Assembly (NCBI RefSeq): GCF_048320135.1
Contig: NZ_CP182947.1
Span: forward strand, 3,596,001-3,660,000
Direction: 5' to 3'
DNA length: 64,000 nt
DNA from: Ideonella_A sakaiensis_A
GTDB taxonomy: Bacteria > Pseudomonadota > Gammaproteobacteria > Burkholderiales > Burkholderiaceae_C
Position 1 is the first letter of the stretch. Every line of letters begins with the position of its first letter. Below the pieces are notes generated by a model. The model saw nothing but the letters and a program-made list of their open reading frames with translations. It was not told the origin of the DNA and searched no databases. This document shows, piece after piece, positions 50,590 through 59,469 of the stretch. The position numbers and the translations under genes are program-made.

Positions 50590-51777
50590 ATGATGAAGAC
50601 GACGAAAACGCTGGTGCAGCGGGCGGTTCTATGGGGCACGCGAGCGGGTATCGGGCTTGGCCTGGGCATGGCGACGATGGTGGCTCATGCCATCAATGAC
50701 CTGCCGGGAGGCCCAGCCGTCAACCAGCTGAACCTGCACCCGCCGGTGACGCGGATTGCCGCCGATCAGCAATGGCTGCACAACTTCATCATGATCATCT
50801 GCCTGCTGATCTTCATCGGCGTTTTCGGCGTGATGTTCTATTCGATCCTGAAGCACCGCAAATCCAAGGGTGCGAAGTCGGCGAATTTCCATGAAAGCAC
50901 GACGGTCGAGATCATCTGGACGATCGTGCCGTTCATCATCGTGATCCTGATGGCGCTGCCGGCAACCCGCGTCGTCGTCGCGATGAAGGACACCAGCGCA
51001 TCGGATCTGACGATCAAGGCCACCGGCATCCAGTGGAAGTGGGGGTATGAGTATCTGAAGGGCGAAGGCGAGGGCATCGGCTTCGTGTCGACGCTCGACA
51101 ATTCGCATCGCGAGATGTCGAATTCGGGCAAGCCGAGCGGCGACAACTACCTGCTGCAGGTCGACAACCCGCTGGTCGTCCCGGTCGACAAGAAGATCCG
51201 CATCATCACGACTGCCAATGACGTGATCCATGCCTGGATGGTGCCGGCCTTCGGCGTCAAGCAGGACGCAATCCCGGGCTTCGTGCGCGACACCTGGTTC
51301 CGTGCCGAGAAGGTCGGTGACTTCTACGGCCAGTGCGCCGAGTTGTGCGGCAAGGAACACGCCTACATGCCGATTCACGTGAAGGTGCTGTCGCAGGCCG
51401 ACTATTCGGCCTGGGTCGCCGGCAAGCAGAAGGAAATGGCCGCGGCGGCCGACGATCCGGCCAAGGTCTGGGATCTGATCCCGTTGGCCTCGCGCGGCGA
51501 GAAGGTTTATGCGGCCAACTGCGCGGCCTGCCACCAGGCCGACGGCAAGGGCTCGGCGGCGATCAAGGGCCTCGACGGCTCGACGATGGTGCAGGATGCC
51601 GACAAGTCGAAGTCGATCGAGATCGTGATGCACGGCAAGGCAGGTACCGCGATGCCGTCGTGGAAACAGCTCAGCGACACCGAAATCGCTGCCGTGATCA
51701 CCTACGTGAAAAACAGCTGGTCGAACAAGACCGGCCAGGTGGTGCAGCCGGCCGAAGTGATGTCGTCGCGCAAATAA
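50590..51777 (+). CDS. coxB: cytochrome c oxidase subunit II with fused cytochrome c domain
   Basis: Takes electrons from cytochrome c to the CuA centre. The 395-residue product has a signal peptide ending near A-H-A (residue 34), two membrane helices (about 59-83 and 110-132), the CuA site Cys249-x3-Cys253-x3-His257 with Met260, and a C-terminal class I cytochrome c domain with C-A-A-C-H at 311-315. The fused cytochrome marks the caa3-like subgroup of aa3 oxidases. It is first of the cox-cta cluster. Confidence 0.95.
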   Translation: MMKTTKTLVQRAVLWGTRAGIGLGLGMATMVAHAINDLPGGPAVNQLNLHPPVTRIAADQQWLHNFIMIICLLIFIGVFGVMFYSILKHRKSKGAKSANFHESTTVEIIWTIVPFIIVILMALPATRVVVAMKDTSASDLTIKATGIQWKWGYEYLKGEGEGIGFVSTLDNSHREMSNSGKPSGDNYLLQVDNPLVVPVDKKIRIITTANDVIHAWMVPAFGVKQDAIPGFVRDTWFRAEKVGDFYGQCAELCGKEHAYMPIHVKVLSQADYSAWVAGKQKEMAAAADDPAKVWDLIPLASRGEKVYAANCAACHQADGKGSAAIKGLDGSTMVQDADKSKSIEIVMHGKAGTAMPSWKQLSDTEIAAVITYVKNSWSNKTGQVVQPAEVMSSRK

Positions 51778-51807
51778 CAGTCAAGAAAACGTTCCCGAGG
51801 ATTCACG

Positions 51808-53454
51808 ATGAGTGCAGTTCTAGACCCCCACGGCCACGGTCATGCCGATGGCCATGACCACGACCATCACGCACCCACCGGCTGGCGCCGCTGGCTGTAT
51901 GCGACGAACCACAAGGACATCGGCACGATGTACCTGTTGTTCTCGTTCACGATGCTGATGATCGGCGGCATCCTCGCATTGCTGATCCGTCTGGAGCTGT
52001 TCCAGCCTGGCCTGCAGTTCGTCAACCCGCAGCTGTTCAACCAGCTGACGACGATGCACGGGCTGATCATGGTGTTCGGCGCGATCATGCCGGCCTTCGT
52101 CGGCTTCGCGAACTGGATGATTCCGCTGCAGATCGGCGCGGCCGACATGGCCTTCGCGCGGATGAACAACTTCAGCTTCTGGCTGATGATCCCGGCCGCG
52201 ATCATGCTGGTCGCCTCGTTCTTCATGCCCGGCGGCGCGCCGGCGGCAGGCTGGACGCTGTATGCGCCGCTGACGCTGCAGATGGGCCCGTCGATGGACG
52301 CCGGCATCTTCGCGATGCACATCCTCGGCGCCAGCTCGATCATGGGCTCGATCAACATCATCGTCACGGTGCTGAACATGCGCGCACCCGGCATGACGCT
52401 GATGAAGATGCCGCTGTTCTGCTGGACCTGGCTGATCACCGCCTACCTGCTGATCGCGGTGATGCCGGTGCTCGCGGGCGCGATCACGATGACGCTGACC
52501 GACCGCCACTTCGGCACCAGCTTCTTCAATCCGGCCGGCGGCGGCGACCCGGTGATGTACCAGCACATCTTCTGGTTCTTCGGGCACCCCGAGGTCTACA
52601 TCATGATCCTGCCGGCGTTCGGCATCGTCAGCGCGATCGTTCCGGCCTTTGCCCGCAAGCGGCTGTTCGGCTACACCTCGATGGTCTATGCGACCGCGTC
52701 GATCGCGATCCTGTCGTTCATCGTCTGGGCGCACCACATGTTCACGACCGGCATGCCGGTCACCGGCCAGCTGTTCTTCATGTACGCGACGATGCTGATC
52801 GCGGTGCCCACCGGCGTGAAGATCTTCAACTGGATCGCGACGATGTGGCGCGGCTCGATGACCTTCGAGACGCCGATGCTGTTCGCGGTCGGCTTCATCT
52901 TCGTCTTCACGATGGGTGGCTTCACCGGGCTGATCCTGTCGGCCGCGCCGGTCGACATCCAGTTGCAGGACACCTATTACGTCGTTGCCCACTTCCACTA
53001 TGTGCTGGTTGCCGGCTCGCTGTATGCGCTGTTCGCCGGCGTCTATTACTGGGGCCCGAAGTGGACCGGCGTGATGTACAGCGAGACCCGCGGCAAGATC
53101 CACTTCTGGGGTTCGCTGATTGCCTTCAACGTCACCTTCTTCCCGATGCACTTCCTCGGACTGGCCGGCATGCCGCGTCGTTATGCCGACTATCCGATGC
53201 AGTTCGCCGATTTCAACCTGATCGCGTCGCTCGGCGCATTCTGGTTCGGCCTGATGCAGGTCTATTTCTTCCTGTTCATCGTCGTTCCGATGATGCGCGG
53301 CAAGGGCGAGCCGGCACCGCAGAAGCCTTGGGAAGGCGCCGAAGGCCTGGAGTGGGAAGTGCCGTCGCCGGCGCCGTTCCACACCTTCGAGGAGCCGCCG
53401 AAGCTGAACGCCAACGCCACCCGCATCATCGGCACGTCGGCAAGTTCGCATTGA
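51808..53454 (+). CDS. coxA: cytochrome c oxidase subunit I
   Basis: Catalytic haem-copper subunit, 548 residues, 12 membrane helices. The haem a ligand region M-H-G-L-I-M, the haem-CuB block W-F-F-G-H-P-E-V-Y-I (with the D-channel Glu of type A1 enzymes), the H-H-M-F pair and P-T-G-V-K-I-F-N-W are all present, as is the late H-F-H-Y-V-L. The N-terminus is odd: seven His between residues 8 and 21, before the usual W-L-Y-A-T-N-H-K-D-I-G. Confidence 0.97.
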   Translation: MSAVLDPHGHGHADGHDHDHHAPTGWRRWLYATNHKDIGTMYLLFSFTMLMIGGILALLIRLELFQPGLQFVNPQLFNQLTTMHGLIMVFGAIMPAFVGFANWMIPLQIGAADMAFARMNNFSFWLMIPAAIMLVASFFMPGGAPAAGWTLYAPLTLQMGPSMDAGIFAMHILGASSIMGSINIIVTVLNMRAPGMTLMKMPLFCWTWLITAYLLIAVMPVLAGAITMTLTDRHFGTSFFNPAGGGDPVMYQHIFWFFGHPEVYIMILPAFGIVSAIVPAFARKRLFGYTSMVYATASIAILSFIVWAHHMFTTGMPVTGQLFFMYATMLIAVPTGVKIFNWIATMWRGSMTFETPMLFAVGFIFVFTMGGFTGLILSAAPVDIQLQDTYYVVAHFHYVLVAGSLYALFAGVYYWGPKWTGVMYSETRGKIHFWGSLIAFNVTFFPMHFLGLAGMPRRYADYPMQFADFNLIASLGAFWFGLMQVYFFLFIVVPMMRGKGEPAPQKPWEGAEGLEWEVPSPAPFHTFEEPPKLNANATRIIGTSASSH

Positions 53455-53458
53455 TCGG

Positions 53459-53575
53459 ATGACGCCAAAAGAGAAACAGAAAAAGCAGAACCTGCGGCTG
53501 GCGCTGATCCTGGCGTCGGTGGCGCTGGTATTCCTGATCGGCTTCGTCGCGAAGGCGACCTTGTTCGGTCTTTGA
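53459..53575 (+). CDS. cytochrome oxidase small assembly protein
   Basis: A 38-residue protein starting 5 bases after coxA: a charged Lys/Gln N-terminus (about 12 residues) and one membrane helix (about 13-33). Short proteins of this type, between coxA and ctaG, are conserved in betaproteobacteria and called cytochrome oxidase small assembly proteins. Function is inferred from position. Confidence 0.75.
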   Translation: MTPKEKQKKQNLRLALILASVALVFLIGFVAKATLFGL

Positions 53576-53607
53576 AACCTCGCCCACGCCGCCTGCTGCC
53601 CATCACC

Positions 53608-54243
53608 ATGAAGCAACCTGACCATCGCCCGGATCGTGCCGCTGCCGCCCTCGGCAGCGACAACCGCCGCATGGTCGGCAAGCTTCTGGTGATTGCCGCG
53701 CTGATGTTTGCCTTCGGTTATGCGCTGATCCCGATCTACCGCTCGATCTGCGATGCACTCGGCATCAATGTGCTGTCGCTGGCCGAACTGAATATCCCGG
53801 GTGCGGCGGCCAAGCCGTCGGAAATCGGCAATACGCAGGTCGACCGCAGCCGGCGCATTTCGGTCGAGTTCGATGCCAATGCGCGCGGGCCGTGGGAATT
53901 CAAGCCGGCGGTCAGCAGCGTCGAGGTTCATCCGGGCGAACTGGCCACGGTGATGTACGAATTCCGCAATCTGCAGAACCGCACGATGACCGCGCAGGCG
54001 CTGCCGAGTTATGCGCCGAAGCAGGCGAGTGCGTATTTCAACAAGCTCGAATGTTTCTGTTTCAACGAATATACGCTCGCACCGGGTGAATCCAAGCAGT
54101 GGCCGGTGGTGTTCGTGATCGATCCGAAACTGCCGAAGGATGTCGGGACGATCACGCTGTCGTATACCTTTTTCGAGGTCGGTGGCCGCACGCCGCCGGC
54201 ACCCGACAGCGTCGCCGCGGTCGGCAAGGGAGCGGGTTCGTGA
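53608..54243 (+). CDS. ctaG: cytochrome c oxidase assembly protein CtaG/Cox11
   Basis: Copper chaperone that builds CuB in subunit I. The 211-residue product has a single N-terminal membrane helix (about residues 24-44, ending Y-R-S-I-C) and a periplasmic domain with copper-binding C-F-C-F and the N-K-L-E and Y-T-F-F motifs of Cox11. The stop overlaps the next start (GTGA). Confidence 0.95.
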   Translation: MKQPDHRPDRAAAALGSDNRRMVGKLLVIAALMFAFGYALIPIYRSICDALGINVLSLAELNIPGAAAKPSEIGNTQVDRSRRISVEFDANARGPWEFKPAVSSVEVHPGELATVMYEFRNLQNRTMTAQALPSYAPKQASAYFNKLECFCFNEYTLAPGESKQWPVVFVIDPKLPKDVGTITLSYTFFEVGGRTPPAPDSVAAVGKGAGS

Positions 54244-54473
54244 GCGCCTCGGACCTGCGCTCGGCGGTGCGCCGCAAGGCGTCGTTTTTGCAGACGATGA
54301 AGGCGGTCGGCTGGTCGTTTTTCGGTGTGCGCAAGTCGGCCGACTACGAACGCGACCTCGGCGAGCTCAATCCGGTCCACCTGGCGATTGCCGGGGTGCT
54401 CGGTGCTGTGGTCTTCATCGCGGTATTGTTGGTGTTGGTGAACTGGGTACTGTCGAGCGGCGTTGCGGCCTGA
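54240..54473 (+). CDS. DUF2970 small membrane protein
   Basis: A 77-residue protein starting at a GTG that overlaps the ctaG stop by 4 bases. It has the S-F-L-Q-T-M-K-A-V-G-W-S-F-F-G-V-R-K motif of DUF2970 and one C-terminal membrane helix (about 50-72). Regularly found between ctaG and coxC in Burkholderiales; function unknown. Confidence 0.85.
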   Translation: MSASDLRSAVRRKASFLQTMKAVGWSFFGVRKSADYERDLGELNPVHLAIAGVLGAVVFIAVLLVLVNWVLSSGVAA

Positions 54474-54554
54474 TGCGGGGCGCGGCTCGCTGGTAGATTG
54501 AATCGATAAGGCGGCGCTGCCGGGGGAAACCCGGCGGGCCGGGTAATTGACGAG

Positions 54555-54578
54555 TTTCAGGATTTCAGGATTTCAGGA
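54555..54578 (+). repeat. triple 8-base tandem repeat in the coxC leader
   Basis: Three perfect copies of TTTCAGGA run directly into the coxC ribosome-binding site; the last copy supplies the AGGAG 5 bases before the ATG. Loss or gain of a unit would keep the ribosome-binding site. Confidence 0.85.
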
Positions 54579-54584
54579 GAAAAC

Positions 54585-55475
54585 ATGTCGGCAGCGGCAC
54601 ATACCGGGCATTCGAACCCACCCTATTATTTCGTTCCGTCGCCATCGAGTTATCCGGTGCTGGCGTCGGTCGGCCTGTTCTTCGTGATCCTCGGCGCCGG
54701 CCAATGGATCAATGGCGCAACCTGGGGCGCCTGGTCGCTGGCCGGCGGCCTGCTGATGTGGGCGCTGGTGCTGACGGCCTGGTTCCGCGCGGCGATCAAC
54801 GAGAGCGAAAGCGGCCTTTACAGCGACCGCATCGATGTCTCGTTCCGCTGGAGCATGAGCTGGTTCATCTTCTCCGAGGTGATGTTCTTCGGCGCGTTTT
54901 TCGGCGCGTTGTTCTGGACCCGGTTGTATGCGGTGCCCAGCCTCGGCAGCCTCGAAAATGCCGTGTTGTGGCCCGACTTCAAGGCGATCTGGCCAAGCGT
55001 GCAGGCCGGTGCCACCGCGTCTCCGGCCGGCATCGTCGAACCGTTCCAGACGATGGGCCCATGGCCGCTGCCGACGATCAATACCGCGCTGCTGCTGACC
55101 TCGGGCGTGACGCTGACGATTGCCCACCATGCGCTGCTTGCCGGCCACCGCGCGAAGACGATCGCGTTCATGTGGGCGACGGTGCTGCTCGGCGTGGTTT
55201 TCCTGTTCGTGCAGGGTTATGAATACAGCCACGCCTATCAGGACCTGAACCTGCGGCTCGATTCCGGCATCTACGGCTCGACGTTCTTCATGCTGACCGG
55301 CTTCCACGGCTTCCACGTGTTCGTCGGCATGCTGATGCTGCTGTTCATCACGATCCGCCTGCACAAGGGCCACTTCACGCCGGAGCGGCATTTCGGCTTC
55401 GAGGGCGCGGCCTGGTACTGGCACTTCGTCGACGTCGTCTGGCTCGGCCTGTACATCATCGTCTACTGGTTCTGA
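54585..55475 (+). CDS. coxC: cytochrome c oxidase subunit III
   Basis: Seven-helix membrane subunit of the aa3 oxidase, 296 residues, beginning with a His/Pro stretch, then V-P-S-P-S-S-Y-P. Family marks include W-F-I-F-S-E-V-M-F-F-G, T-G-F-H-G-F-H-V and the closing W-Y-W-H-F-V-D-V-V-W-L. A 111-base gap, with a tandem repeat and a good ribosome-binding site, separates it from DUF2970. Confidence 0.97.
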   Translation: MSAAAHTGHSNPPYYFVPSPSSYPVLASVGLFFVILGAGQWINGATWGAWSLAGGLLMWALVLTAWFRAAINESESGLYSDRIDVSFRWSMSWFIFSEVMFFGAFFGALFWTRLYAVPSLGSLENAVLWPDFKAIWPSVQAGATASPAGIVEPFQTMGPWPLPTINTALLLTSGVTLTIAHHALLAGHRAKTIAFMWATVLLGVVFLFVQGYEYSHAYQDLNLRLDSGIYGSTFFMLTGFHGFHVFVGMLMLLFITIRLHKGHFTPERHFGFEGAAWYWHFVDVVWLGLYIIVYWF

Positions 55476-55505
55476 CCGCGGGCGCCGCGGCGCCGGCAAG
55501 ACAAG

Positions 55506-55529
55506 AGGCCGCGTTGCGCGGCCTTTTTT
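55506..55529. terminator. Rho-independent terminator after coxC
   Basis: A perfect 8-base stem (AGGCCGCG / CGCGGCCT) with a 3-base loop is followed by TTTTT on the plus strand. On the other strand a T-rich stretch follows too, so it may also serve the convergent DUF2909 gene. Confidence 0.8.
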
Positions 55530-55567
55530 ATCTCTCCGGTCGATGCCGACTTCGGCCGCCGGCTTGC

Positions 55568-55786
55568 TCAGCGCAGCGGGATGCCGGTCGGTGCGATCCA
55601 GCCGAGCTTGTAGCTCATCAGCACGAACAGGAACAGCAGCACCGAAACGCCGACGCGCAGCGCCAGCGCGCGCATCATGTCGGGCTTCTTCGTCTTGTGC
55701 TCGCTGCTGTCGCGCACCATCGAGACACCGGCATAAGCCAGTGCGCCCAGGATCACCACGAATGCGATGCCGACCAGATACGTCAT
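55568..55786 (-). CDS. twin transmembrane protein (DUF2909)
   Basis: A 72-residue protein with two membrane helices (about residues 2-22 and 42-62) joined by a charged loop R-D-S-S-E-H-K-T-K-K. It matches the DUF2909 twin-transmembrane type that lies, reversed, between coxC and the SURF1 gene in Burkholderiales. The ATG at 55786 is preferred over a TTG three codons upstream. Function unknown. Confidence 0.8.
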   Translation of the reverse strand: MTYLVGIAFVVILGALAYAGVSMVRDSSEHKTKKPDMMRALALRVGVSVLLFLFVLMSYKLGWIAPTGIPLR

Positions 55787-55855
55787 GGGCAGCAATTATC
55801 GGCCTTGCCGGCAGGGCCCGCGATCGGCGGGGCTTTGCTGCGCGGCTGGGCGATC

Positions 55856-56635
55856 ATGAATGATCGCGCACCTCGGTCAGGCGGCGGGGCGCGGCGCTGG
55901 CTGATCCTGCTGGCCGCAATCGTCGCTGCGGCCGCGACTGCCCGGCTCGGCATCTGGCAACTCGATCGTGCGGCGCAGAAGGCAGCGCTGCAGCAGGCGA
56001 TCGAATCGCGCGCCGCGATGCCGCCGTTGCCGCAGTCGGCGCTGGCCGCCACCGCCGATGACGCGGCCGGCCAGCACCAGCGGTTGATCCGTCTGACCGG
56101 CCGCTGGCTCGGCGACGCGACTGTTTTTCTCGACAACCGGCAAATCGACGGCCGGCCCGGTTTTTTTGTGCTGACGCCATTGCAGCTGCAGCCGCCGCCT
56201 GCGAACGCCGCGCCGCCGGTGTGGGTCTGGGTGCAACGCGGCTGGGTCGCGCGCGACAACAATGACCGGACCCGGCTGCCGGACGTGCCGACCCCGGAAG
56301 GCCCGGTCGAGCTGAGCGGGCGCATTGCCACGCCGCCGGCTCGGCTGTTCGAGTTCGCGGCTGAAGAGTCCGGGCCGATCCGGCAGAATCTCGACCTCGA
56401 CGCCTCGGCGCGGTCGCTTGGCGGCACGGTGTTGCCGCTGACGGTGCTGCAGACTGAAGCCTCGTCCGGCATCGACGACGGCCTGGTCAGGCGCTGGCCG
56501 TCGCCGGCCCTCGGCATCGACAAGCACCATGGTTATGCATTCCAGTGGTTTGCGCTGTCGGCGCTGATCATCTGCCTTTATGTCTGGTTCCAACTTGTTC
56601 GCCGCTGGCGACCCACGAAACGTGAAGAAGCCTGA
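55856..56635 (+). CDS. SURF1 family cytochrome oxidase assembly protein
   Basis: A 259-residue SURF1/Shy1 protein: N-terminal helix (about 14-33), then L-G-I-W-Q-L-D-R-A-A-Q-K, D-N-R-Q-I-D-G-R-P-G-F, V-Q-R-G-W-V and the C-terminal H-x-G-Y-A-F-Q-W-F-A-L-S-A-L helix. SURF1 helps place haem a in subunit I. Its end overlaps or abuts the next gene depending on the start chosen there. Confidence 0.92.
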   Translation: MNDRAPRSGGGARRWLILLAAIVAAAATARLGIWQLDRAAQKAALQQAIESRAAMPPLPQSALAATADDAAGQHQRLIRLTGRWLGDATVFLDNRQIDGRPGFFVLTPLQLQPPPANAAPPVWVWVQRGWVARDNNDRTRLPDVPTPEGPVELSGRIATPPARLFEFAAEESGPIRQNLDLDASARSLGGTVLPLTVLQTEASSGIDDGLVRRWPSPALGIDKHHGYAFQWFALSALIICLYVWFQLVRRWRPTKREEA

Positions 56636-56657
56636 GGCACCCGCTGCCCCGCTCGCG

Positions 56658-57311
56658 ATGACGGTGCATGAGATGCAGCCCCCCGATGTCACCGCGGTCC
56701 GCCGCACCAGCGTCGGCCGCTGGAAGATGCTCGCGGTGCTGGCGGTCTGCGCCGCACCGGTGATCGCGTCATATCTCGCCTATTACGTCGTCAGGCCGGA
56801 AACCCGCACCAATTACAGTGAGCTGATCCTGCCGCCGGTGGCGATACCTGCCAACCTGCCGCTGCGCGACCTGCAGGGCACGCCGGTCGACGCGGTGAGC
56901 CTGCATGGCCAGTGGCTGGTCGTGACGGTTGCCGATGCCGCCTGCGACGAGCGCTGCGGCAACAATCTGGTGCTGATGCGCCAACTGCGCGAAACGCTGG
57001 GACGCGAGAAAGACCGCGTCGACAAGGTCTGGCTGGTCACCGATCAGGCCACGCCGTCGGAGGAATTGCTGCAGGCCAGCGGCGCCAGCGCATTGCTGGT
57101 CGATCGGGCCGAACTGTCGAAGTGGCTGGCGCCAGCGGCCGGTTTTTCGATCGAGGACCATTTGTACATCGTCGACCCGCTCGGCCAGTGGATGATGCGG
57201 GTGCCGGCGGATCCGGAGCCGTCTCGGCTGAAGCGCGACCTCGACCGCCTGCTGCGCGCGTCGGCGTCGTGGGACCAGGCAGGGCGCCAGGGCAGCACAG
57301 GGCAGCCCTGA
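56658..57311 (+). CDS. membrane-anchored Sco-like thioredoxin-fold protein
   Basis: A 217-residue protein: one membrane helix (about 23-43, in K-M-L-A-V-L-A-V-C-A-A-P-V-I), then a thioredoxin-like domain with a Cys-x3-Cys pair (A-C-D-E-R-C) where Sco proteins have C-P-D-V-C, and a later D-H-L-Y-I-V-D-P. It is therefore a second, diverged Sco-type protein in the oxidase cluster. The start is uncertain: ATG 56658 fits the expected short N-terminus; GTG 56622 or ATG 56580 would overlap SURF1. Confidence 0.75.
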   Translation: MTVHEMQPPDVTAVRRTSVGRWKMLAVLAVCAAPVIASYLAYYVVRPETRTNYSELILPPVAIPANLPLRDLQGTPVDAVSLHGQWLVVTVADAACDERCGNNLVLMRQLRETLGREKDRVDKVWLVTDQATPSEELLQASGASALLVDRAELSKWLAPAAGFSIEDHLYIVDPLGQWMMRVPADPEPSRLKRDLDRLLRASASWDQAGRQGSTGQP

Positions 57312-57370
57312 CATGAAAGACCTGCGCTCAACTTGCACGCTGTCCCCGGTGGCTGCCGGGCGCCACTGAG

Positions 57371-58543
57371 ATGGACCTGGTCGACCTGTCGCCCCTGCTG
57401 CGCCTGGTGCTGCTCGGCGCCGTGCTCGCGATCGGCCCACTGGCCTGGGTCTGGGTCCGGCACCGCGGCGCCGAGCCGTCGGCGCGGCTTTATTCATTGA
57501 CCGCGCTGACGCTGTTCCTGACCTTCGACCTGGTGCTGTTCGGCGCGTTCACCCGGCTGACCGATTCGGGGCTGGGTTGCCCGGACTGGCCCGGCTGCTA
57601 CGGCAGCGCGAGTCCGCTTGGCGCAAAAGCCCATATCGATGCGGCGCAGACCGCATTGCCGAGCGGGCCGGTGACGCATGGCAAGGCATGGATCGAGATG
57701 ATCCACCGCTACCTGGCCAGCGCGGTCGGGCTGCTGATCGTCGTGATGACCGCCGCCAGCTGGCTCGCCGCACGGCGCCGTGCGCTGCCGATCTCGCCGT
57801 GGTGGCCGACCGCGACGCTGGTCTGGGTCTGCCTGCAGGGCGCATTCGGCGCGCTGACGGTGACGATGAAGCTGTATCCGGCGATCGTCACGCTGCACTT
57901 GCTCGGAGGCATCGGCCTGCTGATGCTGCTGGCAGTGCAGAGTCAGGGCTATCGGCCAAGGCCGTGGCCGCTTGCGCCTGCTCTGCGGCGAGGCATTGCC
58001 GCGCTGCTCGGCCTGACGATCGTGCAGGTGATGCTGGGCGGCTGGGTCAGCACCAACTATGCGGTGCTGGCGTGTCAGGATTTCCCGACCTGCCAGGGCC
58101 AGTGGTGGCCGGAGATGGATTTCGAGCACGGCTTTACCGTGGCGCGCGCGCTCGGCATCGGACATGACGGTGGTTATCTGCCGTTTGCTGCGCTGACCGC
58201 GATCCATGTGGTGCACCGGATCGGTGCGCTGGTGGTATTTTTGTCGCTGGCGGTGCTGGCCTGGCGGCTGTTTGCCGACGGCGGTGTCACCGCCCGCCGC
58301 TGGGCGCTGTTGCTGCTGGCGCTGGCCGGCTGGCAATTGGCGAGCGGCCTCGGCAATGTCGTGCTCGGCTGGCCGCTGGTTGCGGCGGTCGCCCATACCG
58401 GCGGGGCGGCGGCGCTGGCCACCGCGTTGACGATTGCCTGGATGCGCGCCCGGCAGGGCGACCCCGCCCGTGTCGGCCGGCAACCGGGCACGGCGTCACC
58501 GGCGGTCGCCGGGGCGGCCGCAACGATGCCGCTCGTAAAATGA
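57371..58543 (+). CDS. ctaA: haem A synthase
   Basis: Multi-helix membrane enzyme oxidising haem O to haem A. The 390-residue product has the D-S-G-L-G-C-P-D-W-P-G-C-Y-G signature, K-A-W-I-E-M-I-H-R-Y-x-A, a second Cys pair (C-Q-D-F-P-T-C) and V-V-H-R-I-G-A. It overlaps ctaB by 4 bases (ATGA). Confidence 0.95.
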   Translation: MDLVDLSPLLRLVLLGAVLAIGPLAWVWVRHRGAEPSARLYSLTALTLFLTFDLVLFGAFTRLTDSGLGCPDWPGCYGSASPLGAKAHIDAAQTALPSGPVTHGKAWIEMIHRYLASAVGLLIVVMTAASWLAARRRALPISPWWPTATLVWVCLQGAFGALTVTMKLYPAIVTLHLLGGIGLLMLLAVQSQGYRPRPWPLAPALRRGIAALLGLTIVQVMLGGWVSTNYAVLACQDFPTCQGQWWPEMDFEHGFTVARALGIGHDGGYLPFAALTAIHVVHRIGALVVFLSLAVLAWRLFADGGVTARRWALLLLALAGWQLASGLGNVVLGWPLVAAVAHTGGAAALATALTIAWMRARQGDPARVGRQPGTASPAVAGAAATMPLVK

Positions 58544-59469
58544 ACGGTTCCGCAGACCCCATGGCCGACTCTCTCAGCACCCCGATCCCGACCGCCCGCT
58601 GGTCGCGCCTGCGCCAGTACCATGCGCTGACGAAGCCGCGCGTCGTGCAGCTGATCGTCTTCTGCGCGGTGATCGGCATGCTGCTCGCCGAGCCGGGCCT
58701 GCCGCCATGGCAACCGGTGCTGGCGGCGACGATCGGCATCTGGCTGGTGGCCGCGGCGGCGGCCGCATTCAACTGCCTGGTCGAGCGCAGGATCGATGCC
58801 CGGATGGCGCGAACCGCCTGGCGCCCGACTGCCCGGGGCGAACTGACCGACGGCTGGACGCTCGGTTTTTCGATCGGCCTGTGTGCCGCCGGCAGCGTGA
58901 TCCTCTACCTGTGGGTCAATCCGCTGACGATGTGGCTGACCTTCGCGACCTTCATCGGCTACGCGATGATCTATACGATCCTGCTGAAGCCGTCGACGCC
59001 GCAGAATATCGTGATCGGCGGCGCATCGGGAGCGATGCCACCGGTCCTCGGCTGGGCCGCGATGCGTGGCGAAGTCGGGCCGGAAGCGCTGATGCTGTGC
59101 CTGATCATCTTCCTCTGGACGCCGCCGCATTTCTGGGCGCTGGCGCTGTACCGCGTCGAGGACTACCGCCGCTCCGGTCTGCCGATGCTGCCGGTGACGC
59201 ATGGGTCCGAATTTACCCGGCTGCAGGTCTTTCTCTATACGCTGGTGCTGTTTGCCGCAACGCTGTTGCCGTTTCTGACCGGCATGAGCGGGCCGATCTA
59301 CCTTGCCGCGGCATTGACGCTCGGCGGCATGTTCTGCGCCTATGGCTGGCAGCTGTGGCGCAGCTATTCCGACCAGTTGGCGCGCCGCACCTTCAGGTTC
59401 TCGATTGCCCACCTGGCGCTGCTGTTTGCGGCGCTGCTGGTCGACCACTATCTGGATCCACTGCTTTGA
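58540..59469 (+). CDS. ctaB: protohaem IX farnesyltransferase (haem O synthase)
   Basis: UbiA-family prenyltransferase adding farnesyl to haem B. The 309-residue product contains H-A-L-T-K-P-R-V-V-Q-L, the first active-site motif F-N-C-L-V-E-R-R-I-D-A-x-M (N-x3-E here, D in many relatives) followed by R-T-x-x-R-P, and Y-T-x-x-L-K-P. Nine helices are expected. The ATG at 58540 overlaps ctaA; a second ATG seven codons later is possible. Confidence 0.95.
   Translation: MNGSADPMADSLSTPIPTARWSRLRQYHALTKPRVVQLIVFCAVIGMLLAEPGLPPWQPVLAATIGIWLVAAAAAAFNCLVERRIDARMARTAWRPTARGELTDGWTLGFSIGLCAAGSVILYLWVNPLTMWLTFATFIGYAMIYTILLKPSTPQNIVIGGASGAMPPVLGWAAMRGEVGPEALMLCLIIFLWTPPHFWALALYRVEDYRRSGLPMLPVTHGSEFTRLQVFLYTLVLFAATLLPFLTGMSGPIYLAAALTLGGMFCAYGWQLWRSYSDQLARRTFRFSIAHLALLFAALLVDHYLDPLL

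Noticed and set aside
51820..53931. A 703-codon open frame on the minus strand opposite coxA and ctaG
   Set aside because: Antisense shadow of highly conserved oxidase genes; the product is low-complexity and His/Asp/Arg-rich with no family marks.
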